A DNA stretch of 64,000 nucleotides from Daphnia pulex. Its lineage: Eukaryota; Arthropoda; Branchiopoda; Diplostraca; Daphniidae. The stretch is taken from assembly GCF_021134715.1 (NCBI RefSeq), contig NC_060025.1, positions 9,486,001 through 9,550,000 of the forward strand, in the 5' to 3' direction. The position numbers and the translations under genes are program-made. The first letter of the stretch is position 1. Every line of letters starts with the position of its first letter. The notes below the pieces were generated by a model, which saw nothing but the letters and a program-made list of their open reading frames with translations, was not told where the DNA came from and ran no database searches. This document shows, piece after piece, positions 1-14,000 of the stretch.

Positions 1-3000
1 AATCAAATTGAATTATAAAAACAGCACACTGGGTGTTGTAATAAGAGATAATGGCAATCCAATCCACATGGGCACACGACGCGTGTGTCTAATCTTTCCA
101 CCACATTTTATAATTTTTCCAAGAATCATTAAAAATTGAAATGTTGAAACTTACTTGATTGTGCAATAAATGTGCAATGCGGGGAGGTGTTGTCTGGCAA
201 AGGTGATGTAGACCGAATGAACACTGAAAATCAACTTTTATATTTTTGTGTTCGGGGGTGTTGTCGGCTGTTGTCGGGAGAGTTTAAGTGAGCGGTTGTG
301 GCCGCGTGGGGACGGCAACGGTCGCGGGATCAATGAAGAATTCTTCTGTGCTGAATAGCTGGCCCCGGCGTTCGTTTTTCTTCTTCTTCTCTTTTGCAGC
401 TGTGGCCACTGTCTTCCGCCTCCCGTCTCTCTCGGTCCCCTGTCTCTCGACGTGTGACTGGCCGATCTGCGTTCGCGTTCAGACTTCCTTCTCCTCCTTA
501 TTCTCCATTTTGGCCGGGCGTATATATATTTTTCTTTGTCGGGTTTTCTCTCCCATCTACTCACATTCATCAGGCCATCTTGGCCCTTTCTCTCGCCATT
601 CTAGTCACGCCCAGTCGCCCGTCCTCCTCCTCTCCCCCCCTTCTGGACTGCGCCCGCGCACCGCTCGGCTCCTGACGGCAACTTGGCCGTTAACCTGGCA
701 CAGCACACAGCCACCGGCAAACTTTCGGTCCGTCTTTTCTCCTATTTTCTTCTTCTTCTTTTGATTCATCCATTTAGAATTATTATTAGACCTGAAAATA
801 GAAAAATGAAAATGGTTAGGCACGTCAGTTCCTGACCGTTGCGATGGATATTGCGGGGGCAGCAGTAATCAAGGTGCCGATTCTATGGGGGATGTGGGCG
901 ATTGGATCCATTCAGAAATAGGAGATGAAATAGGAGATGAATGAATCCCGTACATTTCTTATTGCCTGGTCCCGTTTTCGTCTCTCGCCTTTTGATTGGG
1001 ATGACGGACGAACTGGATGGATGGATCAGAGATTGAATGGAATTCTTATTGGCACGGATGCGCCCATATAATCCTGTGTGACTCACAGTTGAGCAAGTGA
1101 TCAAAAAAGAGGCCCAAAAGAAGAAGAAGAAATGGCGCCCTTTTGATTATTTGATTTTTGTGTTTCTTTTCTATTTTCTCTTTTGGCTCGTCCCAGAAGA
1201 AGAGTGACGGCCAGCTGAATCTCTCCGGCACGTCTCTCCCTCCACCATATCGATCCGATTCATCCCCTTGCTCTCTTTTGTGTGTGTTGCATCCCGTTTT
1301 TTAAGTCTGCGTGCAAATGGGGAAAGAAAAAAGCGGCGGATTCAAAAAATATCCGAGTCGATAGGAGAAAGAAAATTTCGTTTTGCATTTAGAGAAGGCA
1401 CATGACGTTAGCCAACTGAGATCTACGTCGTCGGTAATGATCAGTTCAATATGCGGATGAGAAAAGAAAAGAAGAAGATTGGGAAATGGATGATGGCGGC
1501 GGCGGCCAGCAGGTGAAAGGGCCAGATTCAGAATGAATGAATGAACATTTTCGCTTACACCTTTTTTTTCTTTCTGATTTCAACAACATTCTCTCTTTTT
1601 TCGATGGCCAAACTTTGATTTTTTTCGTGGGGGGGAATGCGAGTCGATTTGAATATGAGGACAGAGACGCCACACAACCCAAAACGAAACGGCCAAAAAA
1701 CGAAACGGTCGACTAAGAGAAAGTTGTGTCGGTAGACTCTAAGGTTTTGGATGTGATGGCCAACGGCTGCGTGATCGCCAAACGAAAGAGAAAAGCTACA
1801 AACAACTACAACAGCAGCGCATAAGATTATTAGACACACATCTGATGTGATCCATACTACACACAGAGAGAGAGAGAGTGTACAACATTCCACAGACTTG
1901 GCCATCATCGCATCCGCCTGCATCTTCCGACCCAACCACTTTCGATTCCATCAACAACACCTCCAGATAAGATAAGAAACAACAAAAAAGTGAACTCGAC
2001 GTGTACCCGTTCAACTTTGCCCGTCGCATGACGATGCTAATCAGGAGCAAGTTTTTTATTATTATCCCAGTTTTTTCAAATAGCAAACCGGTCGGTTCTC
2101 TCTATCTGTCTCTCCTAGGGGCGTAATTCATTATATGGCATCATCTCTCGGATTATATATCTTTTTAAAAATACTTTCTCTCACCCAGTGCTGTACCAAG
2201 TTGTTTTTCTACCTTTCCCCGTGACTTTGCACAATTTTTCGTACCGACCTTGGATTATTACTACAGTATGTGGAGGAGGAGGTCGATCCATCTCTTTTTT
2301 ACCTTTCCACCCCTCATTAAGGTGTAAGGTCGACTCATATTTTTTTTTGGCAGGTAAAACACATTTGTATAAAGAGAAAGGGGCGAGCTTTTAGGTTTTT
2401 GGGTATTTTGGGAGATCCTGGTTGGAAAAAATGGGAAAAAAAGTAGGGCTAGGGGTAAGAGGGCCAAGGTTATGGTTAGACATTATTCTAGGACAAATCC
2501 GGGTTGGATATTCCTCGTCTGATGACGTCATCTCAGCGACTTATTCTGTTGTGCCAGTGGATTGATTATTTGGGTGATGGGTCACGTCAATTGTCGGAAT
2601 CCGTTCAAAGTCCTGAGAGAATAATAGGCCGAACAAAAAGGGTTTTTGTTGTAACTCGATACTACTGCCCGGTGGCCTTGGTGGTCTGTTGTTTTAGTCT
2701 CGGCTTGACAAATCGATTGATCTTGTTGATGGTACTATAAGTTAGCTTCGTTAGATTAACTCGACCTTCTTTTTCCAACTGTTATCGCCAGATCCTAATG
2801 CTGCTGATGGGGGGGCCAGAGAGATTCCGGCCGTAATCAATAGTCGCTCGACTATTGATCCTTGGCCAACATCTCAACATTAGACAAGACGGACGAGTAG
2901 ATGATGATGGCATGCTGTGGTCTCTCAGACACTCGACATCCTCCGCTCTACTGCGGGAATGTCGTTGGTGGGTCTTATGATAATTTGGACGGGATCAAAG

Positions 3001-6000
3001 AGTATAGAGAGTACTTGATGTCACACCCTGGTGTAGTAGTAGTAGTAGTAGCTGATTCCGGACTTCCGCAAGATGAGAAAAGTGATGACTCTTGTGTGTG
3101 TGGCTGCAATGGAGTAGAGATGAGATGGTCCAAATGATAACTGATGACAAAACAGCTGAAAAAGAAAAAAAGAAAAGAAAAAGATGATGAGAATCTTGGG
3201 GTTAGCCAGAACGTCACTTAAAGAAAAAGCAAAAGAGGCAGCAATTTATTATATCCCCAACAAAATAAAAAAAGAGACGCGCATAATAAATTCCCTTTTT
3301 CTATTGTCAAAGTTGCTGCTCTCGTAATAAATCTTTTACAATCCACCATGCAGTCCTTGACGTCGATCTGGCGTCATCACGCACACACAATGACAACCAA
3401 CAACTTTTTTCTTCTCTTCTTTTCTTTTCTTCACCAGAGCCCAACTTCTTTAGTTTCCTCCGTCGATGGCATTTCGAATGGCGCGCGCGAATTACCCTGG
3501 CACTATACACGTCGACCTTGCACGACAAAAAATAAGAAACAACCCAATAATAAAAAAAGGACGAGTGTATAAGAACGATTGACGCTCACATGATGGACTT
3601 CCGCAATGGACAATATATAACGCCAAAAAATATTACAAGAAAATAATAAATATTCGCGGAGGGCTGCGCGATGCTGGCGGGCGTGTTGTTTCTTATTTTC
3701 ATATATAAAAAGCATTCGTGCGTGATTAGACTCTTCTTGGATATATATTCAGCCTGAATCCACAACATGTTTGGCCTGTTTATGATTTGTTCAAGTGTTG
3801 GGCAGTCGAATCAGCCCAAAGGCGCAAAACCAGAAAACAACCAATTGTTATTTTTGTGTTAGAAGTATTCCATCCCGGGCAGAAGGGAAAAGGGGAATTT
3901 CACCAACATGTTATAGACTTGTAGTGGAAAATAATAATAGCCCCGTGTTACATAGTAACCGTGACCCTCGTTCGTATCTCTCAACAACAACAACCGCCAA
4001 AAGCCAAATCAGAAAATAAAAACAGACCCACATTGGCTCCTGGTTTTTCCCCACTAACCAATTTATGCGCAAATCTAAAAACGTGCAACCATTTTTTTTT
4101 TCTTATTCATGAAATGGTCACGGATGTATCACACACTCGCCAGATGGATAATCCTGGGTGGGGGGAAACCCCAGCAACTCGACACATTTGAATATTTAAA
4201 AAAACCTGACACTCGACGTGCATCATCGTGACTAGGCGTATAACATCATTTCTTCATTCCGGCACATGTGATCTTTCGAGAATATGCGGTCTGGCGAAAG
4301 TTTCAACAGCCAAATTTTTCTTCAGCTCAATGTTTGACTATTTGCTGACGAGCTTTCGAGGTGCGCAGTTGAATCATATTTTGGCTTTTTTAGCGTGCCG
4401 GAATGACGTCATTGTGCGCCTGATGCTATACTCACTAGCGCGACCACTCATTTCTCTTTTTTTTCTTTTTCTGTGTTATTAGTTTAGAAACAGTCAGGCA
4501 CCTGGGGAAAATAGCCAATTTCGTAACCAGATTGTTCCAGCTGCAGCTCTCCGCGCTTTCCCATAGCAGCTCAGCGCTTTACCTGAATGGAATTTCTGCA
4601 GGTGGGCTCCTTTTTACCGCTCATTAAGAACATGCAAGCACAGCTGTAGAGTCTCTGCCAAAGAAAACGACGAAACAATCGAAAGTTTTCTGGCCAATTT
4701 TTCCAGAAAAAAAGAAATAGCTATTATCAGTTTGCTCTAGTTTCCTTATCTCCATTTTCACATGGCCGTTTCTTTGTAATCGTTGGTTGACTCGCTGCTC
4801 TATAATTTTCGAATGCCATGATTTTATGATCTTTTACTCTGTAGTCTGTTTTTTATTTTGGGTTTTCTCAGGGCTGTCTCACATGACTGGACAGCACGTT
4901 AACATATGAAATAATTGAATTTTCTAGTTATTAATTGATCAAGTTGCGAAACATTTAACCTTGGTCCCTACGATAGATGTTGGGGGATTTAAATTTCCAG
5001 CCCGTCATGACGGTCATGGCGAGATGGGAAAAATGGGCACACAACTCAGCGAGGTGCTGATGGCCGTGTCATTTCGTTCGTGTTGTCTGGCGCGTGTGGC
5101 TGGATTTTTTCCATCTTACCACGAAATCGAATTCTTTACCTCCAGCCAGTTGTTGATATTGAATTTCGGTAGAGAAAAAAAGCGAAAACGACCATCTCAT
5201 CCGAATTCTAGTTTTTCATCATTGGCCAGTTGCCAAGTTTCCTCCGCATAACCGGTCGATGCCGACTCCAATCGAAACAAGTTCTCATCAGTCAGAAATA
5301 AACTAAATTTCAAGGCATTAATTCCCTTTTAGGGGTCGTCCTGTCTCAACCGGCAGCCAAATATTTACATTTCTACTCGTTTATCGCATACATTGAATTT
5401 TTGGTTAATTCTGGACATGGCATTCAATAGGGTATTGGTTAGAGCAGTTTAGGAAATCGGTAACCAGCAAGTTATCGATGGAATGAGTTGCGCGTATTAT
5501 GCTTTGCACTTCGGACAGTGAGGTAAACTCGATCGATATTTGTGAATGGGACAAAAAGGAATTTTATGGATTATCGTGCAATCTCGCTCTAGATTGACAG
5601 GGAGGGCCTACTTCGACGGTTAAAAAACGGAAAAGTTTGAACAGAATGTTTAAAATGAACCAGAAAAATGACGCTATAGCTAAAATGTAATCCGGCGATG
5701 GATAAAAAATTTTCCTGAAGGATTTCTGGGCATTAATGTGGCACGGTTTTGCCAACTTCATTGAATAGGGGAAATCCCCCTCCCTTCCACGCCATCTAGC
5801 GAAAAAGAAAACCAATACTAAATGCTGCCATCTAGCAATGAAAAACAAACCACAGAGATCAAAGGCTATGACAAAGCCATCTAACGCTAGAAAAAAGAAA
5901 CCTCGCTTTAAGTAACTTCATCAATTTGCGACTCGAGAGTCGAGAAGGGCCCGATTTAGGACTTATTACTCAGACAGATTGAAATCAGAAATCGGAAGAA

Positions 6001-7350
6001 AGTATAATATTAGTAGACAGGTGAGAGTGCACAGTTCTTAATCTACGAAAATAAGTCAATTGTCGGGTACCTGGTGGTGAGTGACTACAGGTCTACAGGT
6101 GTGTCATAGACTCATAGTGGACGGAAGTGACCATGAAGTGATCAAGTAACTCGTCAGTGAAGAAACAAGTTGAGTAGCAGCATAAGAAGCAGTGAAGCTA
6201 GAAGTCGCGAAGATAGGGAAAGGATGCTTGGTGCAAGTCACTTCTGTCATCAACAAAGGCCAGCGGTAGGCCAAAGGATCTCCGTGCCAAGCCCATGCAC
6301 ACTATTCCATGAAGAAACTGCGTTGTAGATCGACACTGGCGGCCGACTCGCGATCTCAAGGAACGTAAAAAGTAGTGCTGCAAAAACAACTTGGGAATTA
6401 TAGGGAAGCTTAAACAAAAACATGATTGTTGAGTCTTACTCGAAGAATTTAAATCAACCCCCTCCAACTTCCACTTTCGAGCCCCAGGTTCCATTGGCCA
6501 GAACAAGCTCAAAGATCTTGCGTGCTCTGTAAAAAAAACCATGTATTACATTAATGAAAATATAAAAATAGTAAAGGATATCGATCTTCACCTTTTCTAA
6601 GAAGCACACTGAAATGTTCTTGATGAAAAACCATAAAAATGGAATTCACAGCAACCAATATCAGCATTACTCCTCAGGTTGAAATAAATTTCCTAATGCT
6701 AAAGAAAGTGTCATGAAGTATTGCAGTAGCTTGGAGATAGGTGACATTGATGTTACCTTTATCATGTGTACATACACGTGGCAGGTGCGTTATTCACTCC
6801 ACACTCTTCACATCACTGAAACTCTAAGTAGCAATGGGACAAGAAACACCACTTACAGATTTACACAAATTTACCAATGAAAAATAAAACTCTACCTATC
6901 CCTCGGCTGAGCTGCTTCCTAAACAAAAGTAGAAACAGCTAACAACAAACACATGACAAACATGCTGTTGCAGCATGCATGGCCTCATGGACGATGCCCG
7001 GATGCCGTGCAATGCTGCCACTTTTTGAACCAAGAGCGTTGCCGTTTAAATTAGGGACATAAAAAAGACGAAACACGAAACCTGATAAAAATTTAAAAAC
7101 AACAAATCACAAAAAATAAATTTATAACCTCTGCTAATTAAAAAGGCATATATAGCATGATTTTTTTAAAAATCAAGCTATTCACTGATCAAAGCCCCCG
7201 GGAAATATTTAAGAAAACTATAAACACGCAATTATAAATTGAAAAAAATAAATACTAAAATAATAACTCGTAATATCTTACATTTAACCGCCAAAATATA
7301 AATGTATCTTGATTTACCATAATCTAGCAAAAAACATCTTAAAATAGCTG
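1..7350. other. Gene-poor low-complexity region
   Basis: No convincing coding exon was found on either strand. The region holds CTT/TTC-rich tracts (about 375-395 and 745-765), an AG microsatellite near 1864-1880 and a short GTA repeat near 3031-3052. A TATA-like stretch at about 517-530 is followed by pyrimidine-rich DNA that could be a 5' UTR, possibly an upstream promoter for the Zasp gene to the right, but nothing proves it. Open frames here are short and compositionally biased. Confidence 0.5.
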
Positions 7351-7423
7351 TGGAGATGCAGGGTATCGATCCCCGTACTTCTCGCATGCTAAGCGAGCGC
7401 TCTACCATCTGAGCTACATCCCC
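7351..7423 (-). tRNA. tRNA-Ala (anticodon AGC)
   Basis: The reverse complement folds as a standard 73-nt alanine tRNA. It starts GGGGATGTAGCTCAG, which contains the A-box, and has the anticodon loop CTTAGCAT. The B-box/T-arm sequence is GGGATCGATACC, and the acceptor strand ends CATCTCCA. The anticodon AGC is complementary to bases 7388-7390. A run of four T on the minus strand (plus 7341-7344) just past the 3' end can serve as the Pol III terminator. There is no intron. The CCA is not encoded. Confidence 0.95.
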
Positions 7424-8009
7424 TTGAAGTTTCGCACTTGATGTCAATGGTAAATTCTGGTGATTAAAAGCCTCGCCACTTATAGCACCAGAAAAGGTTT
7501 TCGCGACTGAGATATTCATAAGAATGAATGGTAATTGAGATTCTTACTTTATTAATTACCCCAATAATTTTGCAGAAATAAAATTAGTTTTCAACACACC
7601 CGCTTGGTGTTACTGAGCCGAAATTGCAATGGCTGCCAAGTCGCCCAAGTGTGCATGACGTCAAGTAGTGTCAACAATAATCAGCTATAATATCTGACCT
7701 TTAATTTTTGATACAGTTAATTTAATTCAAGCATCCATGTACTGTGATAAAACAAGACATATTCGGGCTAATAACCTGATCACCGTTTTAACAAGAACTA
7801 TAGCATGAACGAACTAGTAGGCAGACTTAAGAACGAGCTCGTGGTTGTTTACAGTTGGTCAATGTAAACTCTCGACTTCCCCACCGAGAAAAACTTGGAG
7901 AGTTCGCCATGATCGGCACACACATCGAATTGACAGCAAGCGATAAAGGACGAAAACGTTCGATCAAAGTTGTTGGAGTTACGTGACGACACACAACAGC
8001 CAATCGCTC
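7424..8009. other. Spacer and probable 5' UTR/promoter of the Zasp short form
   Basis: AT-rich DNA with no coding signal in its first half. The last roughly 150 bases are less AT-rich and lead directly into an ATG followed by a strong splice donor at 8016. This is probably the 5' UTR of the downstream gene. Confidence 0.4.
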
Positions 8010-11000
8010 ATGGAGGTAAGTCATTATCCAATAACCTTTCTACAGCAGTTCCTTTTCAGTATATAGATACCGACTCACGACATACGAAGAAACGATTGGC
8101 ATTTGTCATGTAGAAAAGATAGCTAGTTGAACAATAGAATGCAATGCACAATGGCTTTTTCGTATACGAGCCATTCGTGTCGTTCAATGCAAATAAGTGT
8201 GTTGAATCATCAATATTTAATCATGTGCATCGTTGATGTAGAAAACACCAGAAAAATCTTTTCCTTCAAACTTGGTATGTATTAAGAATCATTTGTATAT
8301 AATAACCGTGAAAAAGCAGCTGTCATTTTGTCCGAATATAGAAAATAGTTGGATTTCAAATGTGGCCCTGCTGATGTCAGTCCTGTCACTTGTGGCAGGA
8401 TCGAGGCTCAGCCCAATCCATTGCACGTTCGTTTTTGAGACACATCATCTATACTCTGTTGATAACAGATGATGATTCTTCGACTCCCTCGCAATAAAAC
8501 ACACGCCACCAGCCACGCCTCGAAAGCTATTTTCAGCTTTTTCCCCTGCTGCTGCTAGTCAGACTTATTTACATTTTCAAGCTTTGGAAACAAGTTAGTT
8601 GCCCCCCTCCGTTTTTATATACTCTGAGAGATGCACCTTTGTCTAAAACAGATCTAGGAATGTACTATGCCTTTCCTGTATACGTAAATAATACTCTGGT
8701 GTTTGAGTGCACTCAAGTTGATGTACACAATGTTTGACGTTTGCTCCCGCACTTCATTAGCGCTCTAGTAGTCTCCACGACGTGACACGCCACACCTCCA
8801 AGTCCTTATTTTCCCTTTTTTAAAACTATTTCACAATATAATTAAATAAATAGGGCTTTCCTTTTATTTAAATTCATTATTTTGGTTTATTATTATTTTA
8901 CAGAAAATGAAGGCGACAATGGGCCAACGTCCAGTGACGAAAAAGAAAGTTACCTTCGTTCACAACCAATACAATTCGCCGTTGGACCTTTACTCGGCCG
9001 ATGAGGTGGCCCAAACTCTACGACGCCATGCTTCGTTGCTCTCCAATGGAGCAGTCGGGTGAGTGATGTAACATGGTGAAAACTATAAAAACCTTAACAA
9101 TGACGACCACAAAAGCTTATATTTGGAGCGGTTGGCATACATAACAACAGGCATCACAAAGTCTATGGGAAAAACCCCAATTAAGTAAATGCGCCCCCCT
9201 ATAGTTTGATATGTATAATTAAATGGGTACTCTACGTTTCCTCTTTCCATTGATAGATTAGACGTGACCCACTTGCTAATTACCCAACTTTTAATTCGTG
9301 TTTGCACGAGCAAAAATTGGTGGGTTTTGATTTGGGTCGGCTGTGCGCCGCAGGTGGAATCAGCAGTCGAAAAAACAGTAAAGGAGCTAGAGAGAAAGGA
9401 TACTCTTGTAATTATTCATTCGTCTTTTATATGTATCTTATACCCAGCTGAGATTGAATGCTTTCTCTTTAGGCTCTCACGTTCTCCTTAATTCTTCTCT
9501 GCTGCTGCTGGTTGATATACACGTGGTGTGTTTGGCTGCTGCATTTGCGCCAGCCTTGCATAATGAGCAGCACCTTTGGTCCCTCCTTCTCCCGCGTTGC
9601 CGAAATCCCAGTGCACTTCTTTCATGATGATGCAGTTGCTTTTCAGCCAGCAGTTGGCCCACTACAGTCCCCCCGGTTATACTGGCTTTTATTCTTAGTT
9701 TGACTGCTGCTGCTACAGTGTTTGAAATTGACTTTAGTCTTAAAGTCATCAAGTATTAGGCAGTCACGTTCTGTAGTAACCGCCCAAGTGAACTCGAGTG
9801 AAGGCCTTTTCTACTGCGGCTGTCGCTAATAACTATACACGACGTGAGGTAAATTCCTCAACTAATTACCAGTCCTGTCAACGCTTGAAGGTTGTTTTGA
9901 CAAGGACAAATCAACATTCAAACTAACTTTCTGTGTTATTAGCTACAGCCGATCGTATCTGCGAAAAATAGGTGAGAGACAAACGGAATTTGTTTAAATG
10001 ACGTCATTGCGTATAGGTAGATTTCTGAATTGTTACTCATCTGCGAAACATCGGCAAAGATGGGAGTGAAAGTGTAGCCAAAGATTCGATGAGGGTTCGT
10101 TTTTAACCAGCAGCTGGAGGACTGGGAAACAATCGAACGTATAGCCAATCCAACCGGAGATTTTTCCTACAATAACAAATTGTTGAGAGCACCTAAAAAG
10201 GCGCAAGTTGTATATACATGTTGAGTCATCTCAAGATACATGAGCTCGCGTGTAGTTGGTCTTTTCTTTGAAGGTGGAGAGCCATTTTTCAAGGCCGGCG
10301 TGACTGTTTACGTGAGTTATACGCCATCAATTCACGTAGACCCGTGAGCTGATGCTGGACTTCCTACCCGAATAATAAGTCTTGCCTATGCGTTTCCGTG
10401 TTTGATGTTCCAAACGGCTGAACTTGATCATGTCCCATGTGAGTCAGCAGATGGTCGAGAATCTTCGGGAAAGGTCGAATGGATTCGGGCGTGAGTCAAA
10501 GGGAACGACGTTCCACCACCACCAGTTGGGAAATAAAAGCAGCGATGACGGCATTATACAGCGAGCGCGGCAGACCACAGGAATCTGCTACTACCGAGAG
10601 TTTTCTTATAAATAGAATTTACATCTTTCACTATCTCTATTGGTGGGGCGCGGAATTTAAAAAACCCAAAAATGTTAACCCGGTGAAAAGAGAAAGATAA
10701 AAGACGTCGACTGTCATTTCGTCGCATTACGCCAATTTGTCAACACCCACATGCATAAGACTTGTATTAAATCCTACATGGAAACAGCGAAACTTTTTTC
10801 CTATAGCCTTATATTCGCCGAGCATTTTTTGGGATTTTTCCGGTTTGAGCCGTATACGGAAGGACGTCATTTTGATAAGGATTTTAGGATACATTTATTC
10901 CGAGTCTCTTCACCTTGGTCTATCCGCCCCTTGACCGCATTACAACGTTCGAATGATGAAAATAAATTTCAAATGTTCAAAGGAAAAATGGGAAGACTGA

Positions 11001-14000
11001 AACAAACAGCAGCAGGCCAAAATGAATAAGAAAGAGAAAGTTATATCTGATCTGTTGTTTAGACAATTCTCTCTCTCTATATACATGAGTTGGTTGTTTA
11101 TTCTAAAGTTCATCGTTTACCTGTTTGGTTTCCTGACGGGGTATAAACGCCGCTTATAGATTTGTTTGTATCTCATCAAAGTTAAAATGATGCTAAACAT
11201 TCTTATTTCTTTATTATTTTTAGGATAGATTTTAGTTCTCTATCGTCGCCAGTTTTGAAACGATCACAAGTCTATAAAATGTTGACCGAAGAGCAGCAGG
11301 AGCAGCAGGAACGTCGGCCTTGGCAATTGCATCATAAAAAGTCAACATCCTCTGGTGAGTTTTTCTCACTTGCTGTTTTTTATCTTGGATTTTTATTATC
11401 TGGTTTATTCAATCATTTGTTGAATGTTGGGCAAATTGCGTGTGGCGAATTGAGCAATTTAGGCAAAATTACTTCGTACATAGATAACTGAAATCAATTC
11501 TATTTATCAGTTTGAATCTATTCCCAAATGATGAAATAGAGAAAACCCAACCCTTGCCTCGAGGTCTTTCCTGGGTATGTAAGAAGATGGATCGTTTATG
11601 CCCTTATTTTTAACTGGAGTTTACTGGTATGCAATCGTCGTTTCTATACAATTTCCCACTGGCCATTATGCTGATGATGAGCCCAGCTGTTTTCCCCCCT
11701 TCAACAAGATCGATATCCACCACCAAATTTGTTCAGAATTTCTACGAAATTATTTCGATGGCCATGTATGAGTTAATGTGATTCTTCATTTCCATTCACA
11801 AACCCCACCAATTAACTTAATCACCATTCATCCCAAATATGTATAGAGATTTCTCCAGACCCTATTATTGCGTGGAATGATTATTAAGTTTATCCCGTGT
11901 TATTTTAATTCATTTCTGAATTTTGTTCTTTTTTTAAAATCCAGAAATGAAACGAGTTGCCTGGCCGCCAGTGTCCGCCGAAATTGCCAAAACGAACGAA
12001 AACGACAACGGAATCATTGGCGACGACGAGGTTGAGCAGCAAGACGCTTCCAATTCAAACAGGTTCTCTACTACTAACCAGCAAGTCCCGAACGGTTCCA
12101 CCAAAGTTGCACCACCAGTCCCGCCCAAACCGGGCGCCCGTGAAATTGCCAATGCTCAGGTGAGCCGGTCCCACGGATTTTATTTTACATTTTTTCGCCT
12201 TTTTCATTTTAAATTATTCCTTATCGGATGACGTGTTGCTGCTGGCCGTCATTAATTATTATTCCTTCCCGGTACAAGACGGATTCCCATCCCACGCAGC
12301 ACACAGCCCAACAAGTCTGACGAGGCGTGGCTTGAGATCGTTTCTTTTTATTGAGTAAACTTTGTAAATTATCACGATGTTTACGATTGGGTGTGGCGGT
12401 GGTGAATTTCGCCTTTACCACACGACGGCAGATGGATCACGCGTTCGGTATTCGTTGCGCAAAACATTAAGGAAGGAGAGAGAGAGTAAACATTGACCAG
12501 CGTGTCACGGTTCTATTTCGGTTCCGCCGATTCCAATGCAGCAGCTGCTGCTGTTGCTAAAGTGGAATAGACTAAACACTGGGAAAAAGGAATAAGAGTA
12601 GCAATTACTGTACAACACCGAGCACACAAGACAATGAGAGCGTGAGTCACCTGAGTTGTCGTCGTAGACGTTGGCCAGTTCGTTTTTCCAAGAGAAAGAA
12701 AATGAGAACAGACAGATCTGGGGTCCCATTCTGAGAGAAGTGTGTCATTAGTGGGCCAGCGTTGGGTTACCTGTGAGTTAAGGGCAAACGAAACCAAAAT
12801 TCCGGCCTAGTTTTTGGGCCTCTTAAGTGATTGTTTTTCTTATTTGTTGGTGACTGATGAAAGACGTGAAGCAGAAAATAGGAGGAGGTTATTTATCCGT
12901 TGGGTTCTTGTATAAATAGTTGACCCTTCCACCACGTACAAGCAAAGAGACCCACTTCAAGGTTTTCACACAACTTTCCGTTTGTATAGTCCGACCTGTT
13001 TTTTTCTTTTTATTTTGTTGATCTGTCAGACGGAAAGGCCACGATTAACGGGCAACGCGGAGCGAATGTTAACAGCCGCTGCAATACGACATATTATCGC
13101 GAGAAATAAACGACAGAGACGAATTCAGCCAACGGGGGTCGACACGTCTGTCTCACCTGTTTTCAATTTATTATCGCAACTTATGAAGCCAACCCCCACT
13201 CAAACTAGCATTAGCTTAACTTTCGTTCCGCAACTTTTGAAATTTCAAAAAACCCCAACGGCTTCAGCAGAAATAATTGAATTTCGCGCCAAATTTCAGA
13301 GTGACAGATATAGTTCCCATTCAACTTATAGCCAAGTAGATTTGTAACCGGCAAATGTTACCCAAAGGAATTTTAAAATCATTTTCCCGTTGGTTTTAAT
13401 AAAAAAGACTTTTGAGAAACGCGTCAACACTTAAACAGTCGCCGCGAAAACTCGAAATGGTCCAAATCCAAAAGTAGATCCGATGTCTCATCCGTGTGTG
13501 TGTGGGAGTCGGTCGCGTTAAAGAACGCTGCTGTGCGGTGGCAATAACGACTGGGAGAGGCGACGCCAAATTCATTTTCACAGGGGCGTCAGTCTTTTGC
13601 TACGAAGCGGCACGCACGCACAGCTCTCTGCCTTTCGATATCGTGGCAGTATCACGCTTATTTTCTCGTGCAGATTAAAATCAGTTGAATTTTAAAGTGA
13701 GTCTTTGCCTCGACCATGTGTCTGCGGGATTATGTTCCAACTCGTTATTTTACTATACTTGAAAAGATAATTTAGACATTTGAGTGTTTGACGTAAATCT
13801 TTGCCTGGGTGGTTATAACAACCAAAATAGATTCTTTGTAGTCGGGAAATAACCGATTTCGTTTGAGGATTATTGTTCATTTAATTTATTGCCCACATTC
13901 ACGCAGCATAGCCCTTTATTTCATTTGAGTGGACGTTTGCCAGACAAGGAATCTTTTAGAATTAGACTTGTTCCGCCCGACAACGTTTCATTTCAACAAG

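Noticed and set aside
288-764. 158-aa open frame on the plus strand
   Set aside because: Pyrimidine-rich composition (Phe/Ser/Pro/Leu), no domain, and it sits in TTC-repeat DNA.
6198-6700. Possible minus-strand spliced gene (exon-like blocks near 6206-6380, 6442-6538 and 6587 onward)
   Set aside because: Splice-like signals exist but several frames are equally open and no family or repeated motif supports any of them.
7232-7519. 95-aa minus-strand open frame
   Set aside because: It runs across the tRNA-Ala gene; the apparent protein is the translated tRNA.
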